Below are positions 7,726 to 16,926 of a stretch of 64,000 nt of DNA, in pieces. The translations under genes and the position numbers were made by a program. Origin of the DNA: JABSSA01 sp039984715 (lineage in GTDB: Bacteria > Pseudomonadota > Alphaproteobacteria > Rhodobacterales > Rhodobacteraceae). The notes under the pieces are model-generated. The model worked only from the letters and a program-made list of their open reading frames with translations, was not told the DNA's origin and searched no databases. How positions within the stretch are numbered: the first letter of the stretch is position 1; the number at the start of each line of letters is the position of its first letter. The DNA lies in the NCBI GenBank assembly GCA_039984715.1, contig JBDWUA010000014.1, positions 186,001 through 250,000 of the forward strand, read 5' to 3'.

Positions 7726-8958
7726 TCACAACCGCAATTTTACCGATCCGTAGGCCAACATAAGACACATCGCGACAAACCCAATCAGATACGGCAAGCG
7801 CAATGCTATCTCGCGCCCGAATTCGGGTTCTGCCATCGAAACGATTACGCCGCCCAATAACGCCCCAATCGGCATCATGCCCCAACCAAAGAACCGATAC
7901 AGCGAATTGACGCGCCCCAATAGATTGTCGGGGATCAAACGCTGGCGATAGGATACCGTGACAAGGTTCCACAGTACTCCGGCAACCACTTCAAGGAACA
8001 AGGCGAACGCAGCCAAAATCGGATTGGATGTCAGTCCGATTATGATCAACGGCATCGGAAACAGGATTAAGGCCAGTATGACGCCGCTTTGCCCACCGAT
8101 CCGTGTGATCAACGCGGGCCCGACAAGTCCGCCTATCACACCACCTGCGGCCCCTGCTGTCAGCAACACACCGTGCCCCACTGCATCAAGTCCAAGTATC
8201 TCCTGAGAAAACAAAATCAATACGGTGACGGCCATCGTGGCCACAGCGTTCAAAATCCCGAGCATAATAGCCAAACGCAGAACCGTTACGTGTGATCGCA
8301 TCCAGGTCCATCCTTCAACGATCTCCAACCACATCTTTCGTTTCTTTGGTACCGGACGGTTCGGAATGGACAGGCACCAGATCAACCACGCGGCAAGCGC
8401 AAAGGTCACCGCATCAACTGCGAACGGAACCGGAACCGCCATTGCGATCAAAACACCAGCCAGTGGCGGGCCGACGAACGAACCCATGATGTGTTCAACG
8501 CTCCACAATTGACCATTTGCGGTTTCGAGGTCCGATTTATCGACGACCGACGGCAAAACGGTTTGGGCGGCGTTGTCCCGAACAACTTCGGCGGTACCCA
8601 ACAACAATGCCAAACCAGAAAGCGCCAGAATATACTTTAAGGGGTCGCCTTCCATGGGCAGCTCGGGCGACGCAAAGATCAACGCAATGACACCTGCCGT
8701 CAGAAGGAAACGAAACACATCGGCCTGAACCATCAGCAAACGCCTATCGTTTCGATCCGTGAGGACGCCGACAGGAATGGAAAACAAAAACCAAGGCAAT
8801 CGCGTGGCAAACGCAACCAAAGCGATCAATAACGGATCACGTGTGAACAGAGTTGCCAGCCACGGGAACGCCAATGCAGAAATCCCGTCGCCTAAATTGG
8901 AGATTGCTGTGGCAGAGAAAAGCAACCGGAAGGATCGGTTCTTTGCGATCAAATACAT
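7726..8958 (-). CDS. MFS transporter (MFS_3 / EntS-like)
   Basis: This 410-residue inner-membrane transporter has about 12 predicted helices. The first cytoplasmic loop after helix 2 carries the MFS motif PVGVLTDRNDRR near residue 62, and a matching region lies between the two halves after helix 6. The overall sequence resembles the EntS-like branch of proton-driven exporters. The substrate is unknown. ATG 8958 is preferred; an in-frame TTG at 8994 would add 12 non-family residues. It is transcribed alone on the minus strand, convergent with the TfoX-domain gene. Confidence 0.85.
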   Translation of the reverse strand: MYLIAKNRSFRLLFSATAISNLGDGISALAFPWLATLFTRDPLLIALVAFATRLPWFLFSIPVGVLTDRNDRRLLMVQADVFRFLLTAGVIALIFASPELPMEGDPLKYILALSGLALLLGTAEVVRDNAAQTVLPSVVDKSDLETANGQLWSVEHIMGSFVGPPLAGVLIAMAVPVPFAVDAVTFALAAWLIWCLSIPNRPVPKKRKMWLEIVEGWTWMRSHVTVLRLAIMLGILNAVATMAVTVLILFSQEILGLDAVGHGVLLTAGAAGGVIGGLVGPALITRIGGQSGVILALILFPMPLIIIGLTSNPILAAFALFLEVVAGVLWNLVTVSYRQRLIPDNLLGRVNSLYRFFGWGMMPIGALLGGVIVSMAEPEFGREIALRLPYLIGFVAMCLMLAYGSVKLRL

Positions 8959-9062
8959 ATTTAGACAGTGACGTCGCACGTTAAACGAAGTCAATCACAA
9001 ACGGATTGGGCACCACTCAGGCGGTCAAAACCAAAATGTGGTTCGCGCGATCCTTCAAAACG

Positions 9063-9092
9063 AAAAAAGCCGGCACACATATGCGCCGGCTT
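9063..9092 (-). terminator. Rho-independent terminator of ndk
   Basis: An 8-bp perfect stem, AAGCCGGC (9067-9074) with GCCGGCTT (9085-9092), encloses a 10-base loop. It is followed on the minus strand by six U residues (9063-9068). It begins 22 bases after the ndk stop. Confidence 0.9.
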
Positions 9093-9114
9093 CAAATTCG
9101 AAACGTGTTTGGAT

Positions 9115-9537
9115 TTAACCAACCAGTTCAAGGCCCGAAAAGAAATATGCAATCTCAACGGCTGCAGTTTCCGGCGCGTCAGAACCGTGCACAGAGTTTT
9201 CGCCAACTGATTCAGCGAACTCAGCGCGGATTGTACCTGCGGCTGCGTCTGCTGGGTTTGTGGCACCCATAACTTCGCGGTTCTTTGTGATGGCGTTTTC
9301 GCCTTCCAGAACCTGCGCGATGATTGGGCCAGATGCCATGAAATCACACAATTCGCCAAAGAATGGGCGTTCGGAATGCACAGAATAGAATACGCCCGCC
9401 TGCTCTTTTGTCAGGTGAATGCGTTTTTGTGCTACGATGCGCAGGCCTGCGTCTTCGAACTTGGCATTGATCTTGCCAGTCAGGTTCCGCTTGGTTGCGT
9501 CGGGTTTGATGATCGAAAAGGTGCGTTCCAGCGCCAT
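9115..9537 (-). CDS. ndk: Nucleoside diphosphate kinase
   Basis: This 140-residue kinase moves the gamma phosphate from ATP to nucleoside diphosphates, keeping NTP and dNTP pools balanced in the cytoplasm. The N-terminal ERTFSIIKPDATKRNLTG block and the active-site NSVHGSD with phosphorylated His117 are present, and length is typical of the family. It is monocistronic on the minus strand and ends in a strong intrinsic terminator. The 147-base gap upstream (9538-9684) should hold its promoter; no other feature was seen there. Confidence 0.98.
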   Translation of the reverse strand: MALERTFSIIKPDATKRNLTGKINAKFEDAGLRIVAQKRIHLTKEQAGVFYSVHSERPFFGELCDFMASGPIIAQVLEGENAITKNREVMGATNPADAAAGTIRAEFAESVGENSVHGSDAPETAAVEIAYFFSGLELVG

Positions 9538-9684
9538 GGGTCACTCCAAAGGTTATATCTCGGGCGCCCGTTAGCACGGCTGACAGAGCTTGGAAAGCTC
9601 TGCATTTATTTAGGCCACACCATTTCCATCATGTGTCGCGTCGAACCAAACAAACGCTAAGGTCATGCAACGCACCAATCGTGG

Positions 9685-10059
9685 TCAGTTAGGTCGCGCT
9701 ATTTCCACCAAATTTCCATCTGGGTCATTGAAATAGACTGACATTATTTGCCCCGTCGCCCCGATCCGTTCCACGGGGCCTTTCAAAACCGAAATGCCCG
9801 CCTCGCGTAGCCTGTGCACCAAACCAAACGTGTCTTCACTGGTCAAAACACAGAAATTTGCGGTTCCGGGAAGAGTGTTTTTCGCGATGGATGGAAGGTT
9901 TTCTACGTTTTGCAGATTGATTTTCTGCGCACCTAAATGCAGTGTCCATTTCCCATCTGTGTCTACTTCCGCCTCAAAGCCCAGTCGTTCGTGATAGAAT
10001 GCAACGGTTTGTGCTACGTCGCGTACAGCAAGAACGATATGATCCAGTCCGGTAATCAT
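9685..10059 (-). CDS. VOC family (glyoxalase/dioxygenase-like) protein
   Basis: This 124-residue protein has the vicinal-oxygen-chelate fold. It opens with LDHIVLAVRDVAQTVAFYHE, where the His is a likely metal ligand, and ends with VYFNDPDGNLVEIA, where the Glu is the usual second ligand. Members include glyoxalases, dioxygenases and resistance proteins, and the sequence does not decide between them. It stands between ndk and a divergent ABC-F gene 71 bases away. Confidence 0.8.
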   Translation of the reverse strand: MITGLDHIVLAVRDVAQTVAFYHERLGFEAEVDTDGKWTLHLGAQKINLQNVENLPSIAKNTLPGTANFCVLTSEDTFGLVHRLREAGISVLKGPVERIGATGQIMSVYFNDPDGNLVEIARPN

Positions 10060-10130
10060 CTCAAAATCCTTTATCGCTGATTTGCATCTACATACTTGCT
10101 CAACTGCGCGTAATCAGGCAAGCCGCGCAT

Positions 10131-11969
10131 ATGTTGAGGATCGAAGATATCACTTATGCGATTGCGGGCCGCCCTTTGTTCGAGGGCGCGTCGGCAGTTA
10201 TTCCTGATGGACACAAAGTTGGTCTGGTTGGCCGCAATGGCACGGGTAAAACCACGCTGTTTCGTCTGATCTATGGTGAACTTGCCTTGGAGTCCGGAAC
10301 ATTGCGTCTGCCCAAGCGTGCGCGCATCGGTGGTGTGTCCCAAGAAGCGCCGTCAAGCAGCCAAAGTTTGCTGGACACGGTTTTGGTTGCCGATACAGAA
10401 CGCGCGGCGTTGTTGGCCGAAGAAACTGATGATCCGAACCGCATTGCAGAAATTCAAACCCGTCTTGTCGATATTGACGCGTGGTCTGCAGAAGCACGTG
10501 CCGCGACGATCCTAAAGGGGTTGGGCTTTGACGAGGCGGATCAACAACGCCCCTGCTCGGACTTTTCTGGCGGGTGGCGCATGCGCGTCGCGTTGGCGGC
10601 CGTTTTGTTTTCGCAACCCGATCTTTTGCTGCTCGACGAACCGACCAACTATCTTGATCTGGAAGGTGCCTTGTGGCTGGAAAGCTATCTGGCGAAATAT
10701 CCACATACGGTCATTATCATCAGTCACGATCGCGGTTTGTTGAACCGCGCTGTTGGCGCAATTTTACACCTCGAAGACCGCAATTTGACCTTGTATCAAG
10801 GACCATACGATCAATTTGCACGTCAACGCGCTGAACGTATCGCCCAAGCCCAAGCCATGGGTAAAAAACAAGAAGCCCGGCGCGCGCATTTGCAGTCTTA
10901 TGTTGATCGCTTTCGTTACAAAGCCGACAAAGCACGTCAGGCCCAATCGCGGCTGAAAGCATTGGCGCGAATGCAGCCGATTACGACACCACAAGAAGCG
11001 GCCTTGCGTCGGTTCGAATTCCCCACACCTGAAGAGCTTGCGCCCCCTATCGTCAACCTTGAAGGTGTGTCGACGGGGTATGGTGAAACCGAAATCTTGC
11101 GCCATTTGGATCTGCGTATTGATCAGGACGACCGCATCGCCTTGTTGGGTAAAAACGGTCAGGGCAAATCGACCTTGTCCAAGCTGTTGTCAGACAGATT
11201 GCCAAAAATGTCCGGCAAAATGGTGCGTGCCAGCAAATTGCGCATCGGATATTTTGCCCAACACCAAGTCGACGAACTTCATGTTGATGAAACACCTTTG
11301 GATCACCTGCGGCGTGAACGCCCCAGGGAAGAACCCAAAAGATGGCGCAGTCGGTTGTCTGGTTTTGGGTTGACCGCTGATCAAGCCGGAACATTGGTTG
11401 GAAAACTGTCCGGTGGGCAAAAAGCGCGTCTGTCATTGTTATTGGCCACATTGGATGCGCCGCATCTGTTGATTCTTGATGAACCGACCAACCACCTTGA
11501 TATCGAAAGCCGCGAAGCTTTGGTCGAAGCGTTGACCGCCTATACAGGTGCTGTGATTCTGGTCAGCCACGATATGCACTTGTTAAGCCTTGTTGCAGAT
11601 CGCCTTTGGTTGGTGTCGGACGGAACGGTCAAACCGTTTCAAGGTGATTTGGAAGCGTACCGCGCACATCTGTTGGATCAACCGGCACCAAAGGCTCCGA
11701 AACCGGAAAAGCCGAAAAAGATACCACGCGATGCGATGAAACAGTTGAAGACGGATGTTCGAAACGCTGAGGTTCGCATGGAAAAACTGAATGATATGCA
11801 GGCGAAATTGTCTGAAAAGCTTGCCGACCCCAAACTGTACGAAGACTCGCGGCGCGACGATCTGGAAGTCTGGCAATCCAAATTCAACGAGCTAGAAGAA
11901 GCAATGTCTCGGGCGGAAACCATATGGCTTTCGGCGACAGAAGCGCTTGAAGCGGCACAAGCCCGCTGA
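10131..11969 (+). CDS. ABC-F family ATPase (YheS/Uup-like)
   Basis: This 612-residue soluble protein carries two ABC ATPase domains and no membrane segment. Domain 1 has Walker A GRNGTGKTT near residue 34, signature FSGGWRMRVALA and Walker B LLLLDEPTNYLD. Domain 2 has GKNGQGKST near residue 340, LSGGQKARLSLLLA and LLILDEPTNHLD. A charged linker of the ABC-F type lies between them (about residues 225-285), and a coiled-coil C-terminus occupies about 530-610. ABC-F proteins act on the ribosome E site to modulate translation. The tail and linker favour a YheS-type assignment over EttA, but this is not certain. The start ATG lies in a divergent gap of 71 bases. Confidence 0.92.
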   Translation: MLRIEDITYAIAGRPLFEGASAVIPDGHKVGLVGRNGTGKTTLFRLIYGELALESGTLRLPKRARIGGVSQEAPSSSQSLLDTVLVADTERAALLAEETDDPNRIAEIQTRLVDIDAWSAEARAATILKGLGFDEADQQRPCSDFSGGWRMRVALAAVLFSQPDLLLLDEPTNYLDLEGALWLESYLAKYPHTVIIISHDRGLLNRAVGAILHLEDRNLTLYQGPYDQFARQRAERIAQAQAMGKKQEARRAHLQSYVDRFRYKADKARQAQSRLKALARMQPITTPQEAALRRFEFPTPEELAPPIVNLEGVSTGYGETEILRHLDLRIDQDDRIALLGKNGQGKSTLSKLLSDRLPKMSGKMVRASKLRIGYFAQHQVDELHVDETPLDHLRRERPREEPKRWRSRLSGFGLTADQAGTLVGKLSGGQKARLSLLLATLDAPHLLILDEPTNHLDIESREALVEALTAYTGAVILVSHDMHLLSLVADRLWLVSDGTVKPFQGDLEAYRAHLLDQPAPKAPKPEKPKKIPRDAMKQLKTDVRNAEVRMEKLNDMQAKLSEKLADPKLYEDSRRDDLEVWQSKFNELEEAMSRAETIWLSATEALEAAQAR

Positions 11970-12000
11970 CAGCGGCGCCAATCGACCCTATATTGAACAT

Positions 12001-12573
12001 ATGGAAAATATAGACACCGCACATCTCGTTTATCTCGTTGTTTTGCTGATCGCGATCGGCGGATGGTTTTTGGCGTCTGGTCGCCTATTGAAATCGCTGC
12101 AACAAGCGTCGGCTTGGGTTCTGATTTTTCTTGTCACGATTGCCGGTGTTGGCATCTGGCAGGACATCCAAGGCGAACGCCCGTTTCAAACTCGGATCGA
12201 AGATTCAGGCCGCATCATTGCAGAACGTGGTCGCGGTGGTCATTACCATTTGACGCTTGATATCAATGGTGTGCCGACGCATTTCCTTGTGGACACGGGC
12301 GCCACGGATATTGTGTTGACCCTCGAGGATGCAGAAGCCGCAGGCATTGGTTTTGATCAACTCAAATTCATGGGCCGTGCCAATACTGCCAATGGCGAAG
12401 TCAGCACAGCCCCGGTACGATTGGAAAGCGTTCAAATCGGCCCCGTAACGGATCGGGATGTCTATGCTGTCGTGAATGGCGGTGAGATGGACCAATCATT
12501 GCTGGGCATGGAATACTTGCAACGCTGGGGAACGATTGAGATCACCGGTGGAGAGCTTATCCTGACGCGTTAA
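12001..12573 (+). CDS. Membrane-anchored retropepsin-like aspartic protease (TIGR02281 type)
   Basis: This 190-residue protein has two N-terminal transmembrane helices (about residues 8-25 and 36-53) and a single retropepsin-like domain facing the periplasm or cytoplasm. The catalytic motif FLVDTGATDIVL has Asp98, and LLGMEYLQRW near residue 166 is the conserved second family block. These proteins likely work as homodimers, each giving one Asp. ATG 12001 is chosen over an in-frame ATG at 11947 inside the ABC-F gene, because membrane and family similarity start there. It follows the ABC-F gene by 31 bases and may be co-transcribed. The target is unknown. Confidence 0.83.
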   Translation: MENIDTAHLVYLVVLLIAIGGWFLASGRLLKSLQQASAWVLIFLVTIAGVGIWQDIQGERPFQTRIEDSGRIIAERGRGGHYHLTLDINGVPTHFLVDTGATDIVLTLEDAEAAGIGFDQLKFMGRANTANGEVSTAPVRLESVQIGPVTDRDVYAVVNGGEMDQSLLGMEYLQRWGTIEITGGELILTR

Positions 12574-12623
12574 ATACTCGATTTAGGTCGGCTCGACATC
12601 ATTAACAGGATGAGATTTCGCTT

Positions 12624-13085
12624 CTAATCCCCTGTTTTCGCTTTCATTTCCCACCGTCCAGAGTCTTCGGACCAGTATTGCGCGCTTGCACCGGATTCCT
12701 TCAGCTTTTTCCACTGCCCACGCGCAACATCCAGCGCCTGTGCGTCATTGCCATCAAACAAAACGCATGCGCGTTCCAGCCCGGTCAGCTCATCCGCGCT
12801 AACTTCTGCGCCATCAATAGCCATGACACATTGCGGATCATTTCCAGCCGGTCCTTGTGTCAGCAAAACAGGTTGCAATGCGTCATGCGCCCCGCCCGCC
12901 ATTCCATGTGGCAAGAACCCTTCTTCGGGTCCAAGCCAAAGCTTTTCATCAAGCCACGTCAGGCGTTCCACATTTGATCCACGCACAGCGACACGCCATC
13001 CAGCATGCATGGCTTTCGCCAGCAGCATGGACAACGTGTCTTCCAATGGTCGACGTGTCAGGTGATAGAAATAAACCGCGCCCAA
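12624..13085 (-). CDS. holC: DNA polymerase III chi subunit
   Basis: This 153-residue chi subunit links the clamp loader to SSB during replication. The family opening GAVYFYHLTRRPLEDTLSML is clear, as are GWRVAVRGSNVERLTWLDEK and the C-terminal LFDGND block. No ATG is available at the correct place, and TTG 13085 is the only plausible start. It lies one base after the pepA stop, which suggests translational coupling. The frame extends further upstream into pepA, but that part is not chi-like. The SSB partner gene is in this window at 58580. Confidence 0.88.
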   Translation of the reverse strand: MGAVYFYHLTRRPLEDTLSMLLAKAMHAGWRVAVRGSNVERLTWLDEKLWLGPEEGFLPHGMAGGAHDALQPVLLTQGPAGNDPQCVMAIDGAEVSADELTGLERACVLFDGNDAQALDVARGQWKKLKESGASAQYWSEDSGRWEMKAKTGD

Positions 13086-13086
13086 G

Positions 13087-14553
13087 TCAGCTCTCGTATT
13101 TATCAGCAACAAGGCGGTTAAGCGCAGCAACCCCCCAGCCGGTGGCCCCTTTTGGAGCCAGTGCCGTGTCAGACTTAACAGACGCAACACCCGCGATATC
13201 CAAATGAATCCAAGGGGTTTCGTCTTTGACAAAGCGTTTCAGAAACTGCGCGGCGGTGACTGATCCCGCGGGTCGACCCCCGATATTCTTCATGTCTGCA
13301 ATGCGCGATTTCAATAGATCATCATAGCCTTTTCCAAGGGGCATGCGCCATGCGCCTTCATCTTCTGCGCCCGCCGCTTTCATGAATGATCCACAAAATG
13401 AATCTTCGTTGGAAAAGACGCCCGCGTTTTCATGACCCAATCCAATGATGATCGCGCCCGTCAATGTGGCCAAGTCAATCATTCCAACTGGTTCAAAACG
13501 TTCCTGCGCGTACCACATGACATCACACAGAACCAAACGCCCTTCGGCGTCCGTGTTGATGACTTCGACGGTGTCACCCTTCATGGATGTTATGACATCA
13601 CCCGGACGCGTCGCATTGCCCGACGGCATGTTTTCGACAAGACCAACCAGACCAACAACGTTTGCCTTGGCTTTACGCAACGCCAAGGCCTTCATGACAC
13701 CAGCAACTGTACCCGCGCCGCCCATATCCATTGTCATGTCTTCCATGCCACCAGCTGGTTTCAGGCTGATGCCACCGGTGTCAAAGACCACGCCTTTGCC
13801 AACCAATGCCAACGGCTTTTCATCACCGCCACCATTCCAGCGCATGACGACCACCTTAGACGGGCTATCAGACCCCTGCCCGACACATAAAAGTGTTCTC
13901 ATACCAAGCCTTGCAAGCTCTTCTTCATCCAGAATTTCGACGTCCATACCAAGAGCCGATAAGGCGTCCAGACGATTGGAAAATTCCGTTGTGGTCAAAA
14001 CATTCGCTGGCTCGTTCACCAAATCACGAGTGAAAAACGCGCCATCCGCCACAGCAATCAGAGGTGCCGCAGCGGCCGACAATTCGTCTTGTTTGTTTGC
14101 ATGAACAATGAACGCACCCTCGGCAGCATCTGCTTTGGTTTTGTGTGGTAAAAAATCGTAGTCGCGCATTAAAGCGCCAAAAACGATTTCTTCTGATTTG
14201 CGCTGATTGCCAGTACAAATCAACATATCCGACGTGCCGCGCAGACGCCCCAATGCCGCGCCAGCCTTGCGCATGTCGGCCTGTTCAGCGCGTTTATCCA
14301 AACAAACAACGTCCAGCGCGTCCACTTGCACCCCAGTTGGAAAAGCCAGACTGCTCACATCACCCGAGCGGGACTTACCAAAACGTTCGCTTTGCAGGTA
14401 TCGTGCAACCGCGCCTTTGGTCAGCTTGTTTACGCGACGCCCGGCTGGATCCATTTGCCCATCTGGTGTCACTAATATTGCGATACGACCTGTTGCCGAA
14501 TTCAGCGCATCCAAATCGGTCTCAACAAATGTAACAGGCGTCAGGTCAGTCAT
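13087..14553 (-). CDS. pepA: Leucyl aminopeptidase (M17)
   Basis: This 488-residue cytosolic zinc or manganese exopeptidase removes N-terminal residues from peptides. The M17 signature NTDAEGRLVL is visible near residue 335. The metal-site block VGKGVVFDTGGISLKPAGGMEDMTMDMGGAG is present near residue 250 (quoted in part only: GKGVVFDTGGISLKP). An N-terminal macro-like domain covers about the first 160 residues. It precedes holC, an arrangement common in proteobacteria. Its promoter would lie in the divergent gap shared with lptF. Confidence 0.96.
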   Translation of the reverse strand: MTDLTPVTFVETDLDALNSATGRIAILVTPDGQMDPAGRRVNKLTKGAVARYLQSERFGKSRSGDVSSLAFPTGVQVDALDVVCLDKRAEQADMRKAGAALGRLRGTSDMLICTGNQRKSEEIVFGALMRDYDFLPHKTKADAAEGAFIVHANKQDELSAAAAPLIAVADGAFFTRDLVNEPANVLTTTEFSNRLDALSALGMDVEILDEEELARLGMRTLLCVGQGSDSPSKVVVMRWNGGGDEKPLALVGKGVVFDTGGISLKPAGGMEDMTMDMGGAGTVAGVMKALALRKAKANVVGLVGLVENMPSGNATRPGDVITSMKGDTVEVINTDAEGRLVLCDVMWYAQERFEPVGMIDLATLTGAIIIGLGHENAGVFSNEDSFCGSFMKAAGAEDEGAWRMPLGKGYDDLLKSRIADMKNIGGRPAGSVTAAQFLKRFVKDETPWIHLDIAGVASVKSDTALAPKGATGWGVAALNRLVADKYES

Positions 14554-14666
14554 TTTGGGGGCTCCGTCATGTTGTGTGTCATGTTATGTGTGCGATTGGG
14601 GCACCAAGCCGCATAAGTTCCAAGCTTTCAAGTGCAGAATCGCGTTTTCCAGAGCCCCAACATGGG

Positions 14667-14695
14667 TTAACATGATACTAGGTTGCTGCTATATT
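14667..14695 (+). promoter_or_regulatory. Sigma70-type promoter of the lptF operon
   Basis: TTAACA (14667-14672) and TATATT (14690-14695) are separated by exactly 17 bases and each matches the consensus at five of six positions. Expected initiation near 14702 would place the Shine-Dalgarno ACGGAGG (14702-14708) almost at the transcript 5' end, giving a very short leader before TTG 14714. Confidence 0.7.
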
Positions 14696-14713
14696 TAGTT
14701 TACGGAGGCACGC

Positions 14714-15832
14714 TTGACCCGAGTCGACCGCTATATGCTGTCCCAATTTTTATGGCTGTTCGGCTTTTTTTCTCTTATTCTGGTCGCGATCTTTTGGGTC
14801 AACCGGGCAGTATCGCTGTTTGACCGGCTGATCGGCGACGGCCAATCCGCGCTTGTTTTCCTTGAATTCAGCACCTTGGCCTTGCCAAGATTGATCATCA
14901 CCGTCTTGCCGATCGCAACATTTGCAGCGTCCGTTTACGTCACAAACAGGCTGAACAACGAAAGCGAATTAACAGTTTTGATGGCCACGGGTCGCAGTCC
15001 TTGGCGATTGGCGCGTCCGGTTCTGGTGTTTGGATTGATATCTGCACTCATGATGTCCGTGCTCAGCCATGTTCTGGTTCCAGCCGCTCAGGCCCGATTA
15101 AGCGAGCGCGAAGCCGACATTGCGCAGAACGTTACCGCGCGTCTTTTGACCGAAGGGTCGTTTCTAAGCCCAAGCCCCGGCGTCACATTCTATACCCGCG
15201 AAATTGGCGAAGATGGTGTATTGAAAGACGTGTTCTTGGCGGATCGCCGAATTGAAGCGCAGCGTATGATTTATACCGCTTCCGAAGCGTATCTGGTGCG
15301 CCAAGGTGACCAGACCACATTGATAATGATTGATGGCCTTGCTCAACGTTTTGACGGCGAAAAACAGCGGCTGTCCACGGGTAAGTTCCAAGACTTTAGC
15401 TTTGATATCACATCACTTGTGCGCAAAGATCAGTCTTTGGGCACCAATATACGTGAGATCGGTACGTTAGAAATGATCAACGACACTGCCGCCGTGGCGG
15501 CTGGCACAAGCGCGTCGCGTGGTGAAATCGCTGAAGAGCTGCATGACAGATTTGCACGACCTTTGTTTTGTATCGTCACTGCTTTGATCGGATTCGCAAC
15601 CTTGTTGGTTGGCGGATATTCCCGGTTTGGCGTCTGGCGCGAGGTTGTCGGAGCATTTGGCCTGCTTATTCTGGTTGATGGTCTGCGTGGTGCGTTGTCT
15701 GGCGCTGTTCTGGCAGATGCGGCGGATTGGTACTTGATGTACATACCAAGCGGTGTTGGATTTACTTTAGCCCTTTTGCTGTTGGCATCCGCATCTAGAC
15801 CCGGTTGGTGGAAGCGGAGGATACCAGCATGA
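14714..15832 (+). CDS. lptF: LPS export ABC transporter permease LptF
   Basis: This 372-residue inner-membrane permease, with LptG and ATPase LptB, extracts LPS from the inner membrane. It has the family start TRVDRYMLSQFLWLFGFF, helices near residues 10-30, 48-70 and 95-120, a periplasmic beta-jellyroll in the middle (about residues 125-265), and three C-terminal helices. The start is TTG with ACGGAGG at good spacing; no ATG fits. It overlaps lptG by four bases (ATGA). It is first in a run leading to lptG, lptD, surA, pdxA and rsmA. LptB is not in the window. Confidence 0.94.
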   Translation: MTRVDRYMLSQFLWLFGFFSLILVAIFWVNRAVSLFDRLIGDGQSALVFLEFSTLALPRLIITVLPIATFAASVYVTNRLNNESELTVLMATGRSPWRLARPVLVFGLISALMMSVLSHVLVPAAQARLSEREADIAQNVTARLLTEGSFLSPSPGVTFYTREIGEDGVLKDVFLADRRIEAQRMIYTASEAYLVRQGDQTTLIMIDGLAQRFDGEKQRLSTGKFQDFSFDITSLVRKDQSLGTNIREIGTLEMINDTAAVAAGTSASRGEIAEELHDRFARPLFCIVTALIGFATLLVGGYSRFGVWREVVGAFGLLILVDGLRGALSGAVLADAADWYLMYIPSGVGFTLALLLLASASRPGWWKRRIPA

Positions 15833-16926
15833 TCCTTCATTTCTATTTTGCACGCCGCTTTGCGACCGCGTTTTTCTTGTTGGCGTTGGTCCTTTTTGCC
15901 TTGGTATCTCTTGTCGATTTTGTGGATCAAACCAGACGGTTCTCTGATCTGGGTCTCAGCGTGGGGCAACGATTGGGGCTGACATTCTTCAACGTTCCCG
16001 CAACGATGAACCAAGTGATGCCTATACTGATGATCTTGGCGACTGTTGCCCTGTTTATCTCGTTGGCACGCAGTTCGGAACTTGTTGTGACGCGTGCCGC
16101 TGGTCGTTCCGCAATGCGGTCCCTTATTTCCCCCATTGCCGTTGCCTTTTTGATTGGCGTCTTAACGGTCACTATTTTTGGGCCGTTTGTGGCGGCGGCT
16201 TCCAAACGATATGCGACTTTGGCTGAAACATATCGGTCGGGCGGCGCATCGACCTTGTCTTTGTCGGCAGATGGTCTTTGGCTGCGGGAAGGCAGCTCTC
16301 AGGGACAGACCGTTATTCGTGCCTCTCGTTCCAACGCCGACGCGTCAATTCTGTATGATGTAACCTTTATTGCTTATGCGCCCAATTCAGGGCCCGTGCG
16401 CCGAATCGATGCCGCAAGTGCTGCGCTTTCGGATGGGTCATGGTCCTTGCGCAAGGCGCGTGTTTGGCCGTTGGTCGCGGGCTTGAACCCCGAAGCAAAT
16501 GTTGTTGAGCATGAACTTCTTGCACAACCTTCAACATTGACCTTGGATCGCATCCGCGAAACGTTGGGCACACCGGCGAGTATTTCCATTTGGGATATGC
16601 AGGAATTCATCGTTCAGCTTGAAATGGCCGGGTTTTCAGCCCGACGGCACCATGTTTGGTTCCAGTCAGAATTATCGCGCCCTTTCTTTCTGGCTGGCAT
16701 GGTCTTGGTTGCCGCCGCGTTCACCATGCGTCATACCCGGTTTGGGGGGACAGGCATTTCAGTTCTGGCCGCGGTGCTACTGGGGTTCACATTGTTTTTT
16801 ATTCGGAGTTTTGCGCAGATTTTAGGTGAGAATGGACAAATTCCCATTCTCCTCGCCGCTTGGGCGGCTCCTATTGCTGCCATTCTGCTTGCGCTTGGGC
16901 TGCTTTTGCATGCCGAGGACGGTTAG
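15829..16926 (+). CDS. lptG: LPS export ABC transporter permease LptG
   Basis: This 365-residue partner permease of LptF has the same layout. The N-terminal helices include ATAFFLLALVLFALVSLVDFV (shown in part, residues about 12-30) and further segments near 60-75 and 100-120. A periplasmic domain follows, then C-terminal helices from about residue 280. ATG 15829 overlaps the lptF stop by four bases and matches the family start; the frame extends eight codons upstream without support. The stop abuts the lptD start directly, giving tight coupling. Confidence 0.95.
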   Translation: MILHFYFARRFATAFFLLALVLFALVSLVDFVDQTRRFSDLGLSVGQRLGLTFFNVPATMNQVMPILMILATVALFISLARSSELVVTRAAGRSAMRSLISPIAVAFLIGVLTVTIFGPFVAAASKRYATLAETYRSGGASTLSLSADGLWLREGSSQGQTVIRASRSNADASILYDVTFIAYAPNSGPVRRIDAASAALSDGSWSLRKARVWPLVAGLNPEANVVEHELLAQPSTLTLDRIRETLGTPASISIWDMQEFIVQLEMAGFSARRHHVWFQSELSRPFFLAGMVLVAAAFTMRHTRFGGTGISVLAAVLLGFTLFFIRSFAQILGENGQIPILLAAWAAPIAAILLALGLLLHAEDG

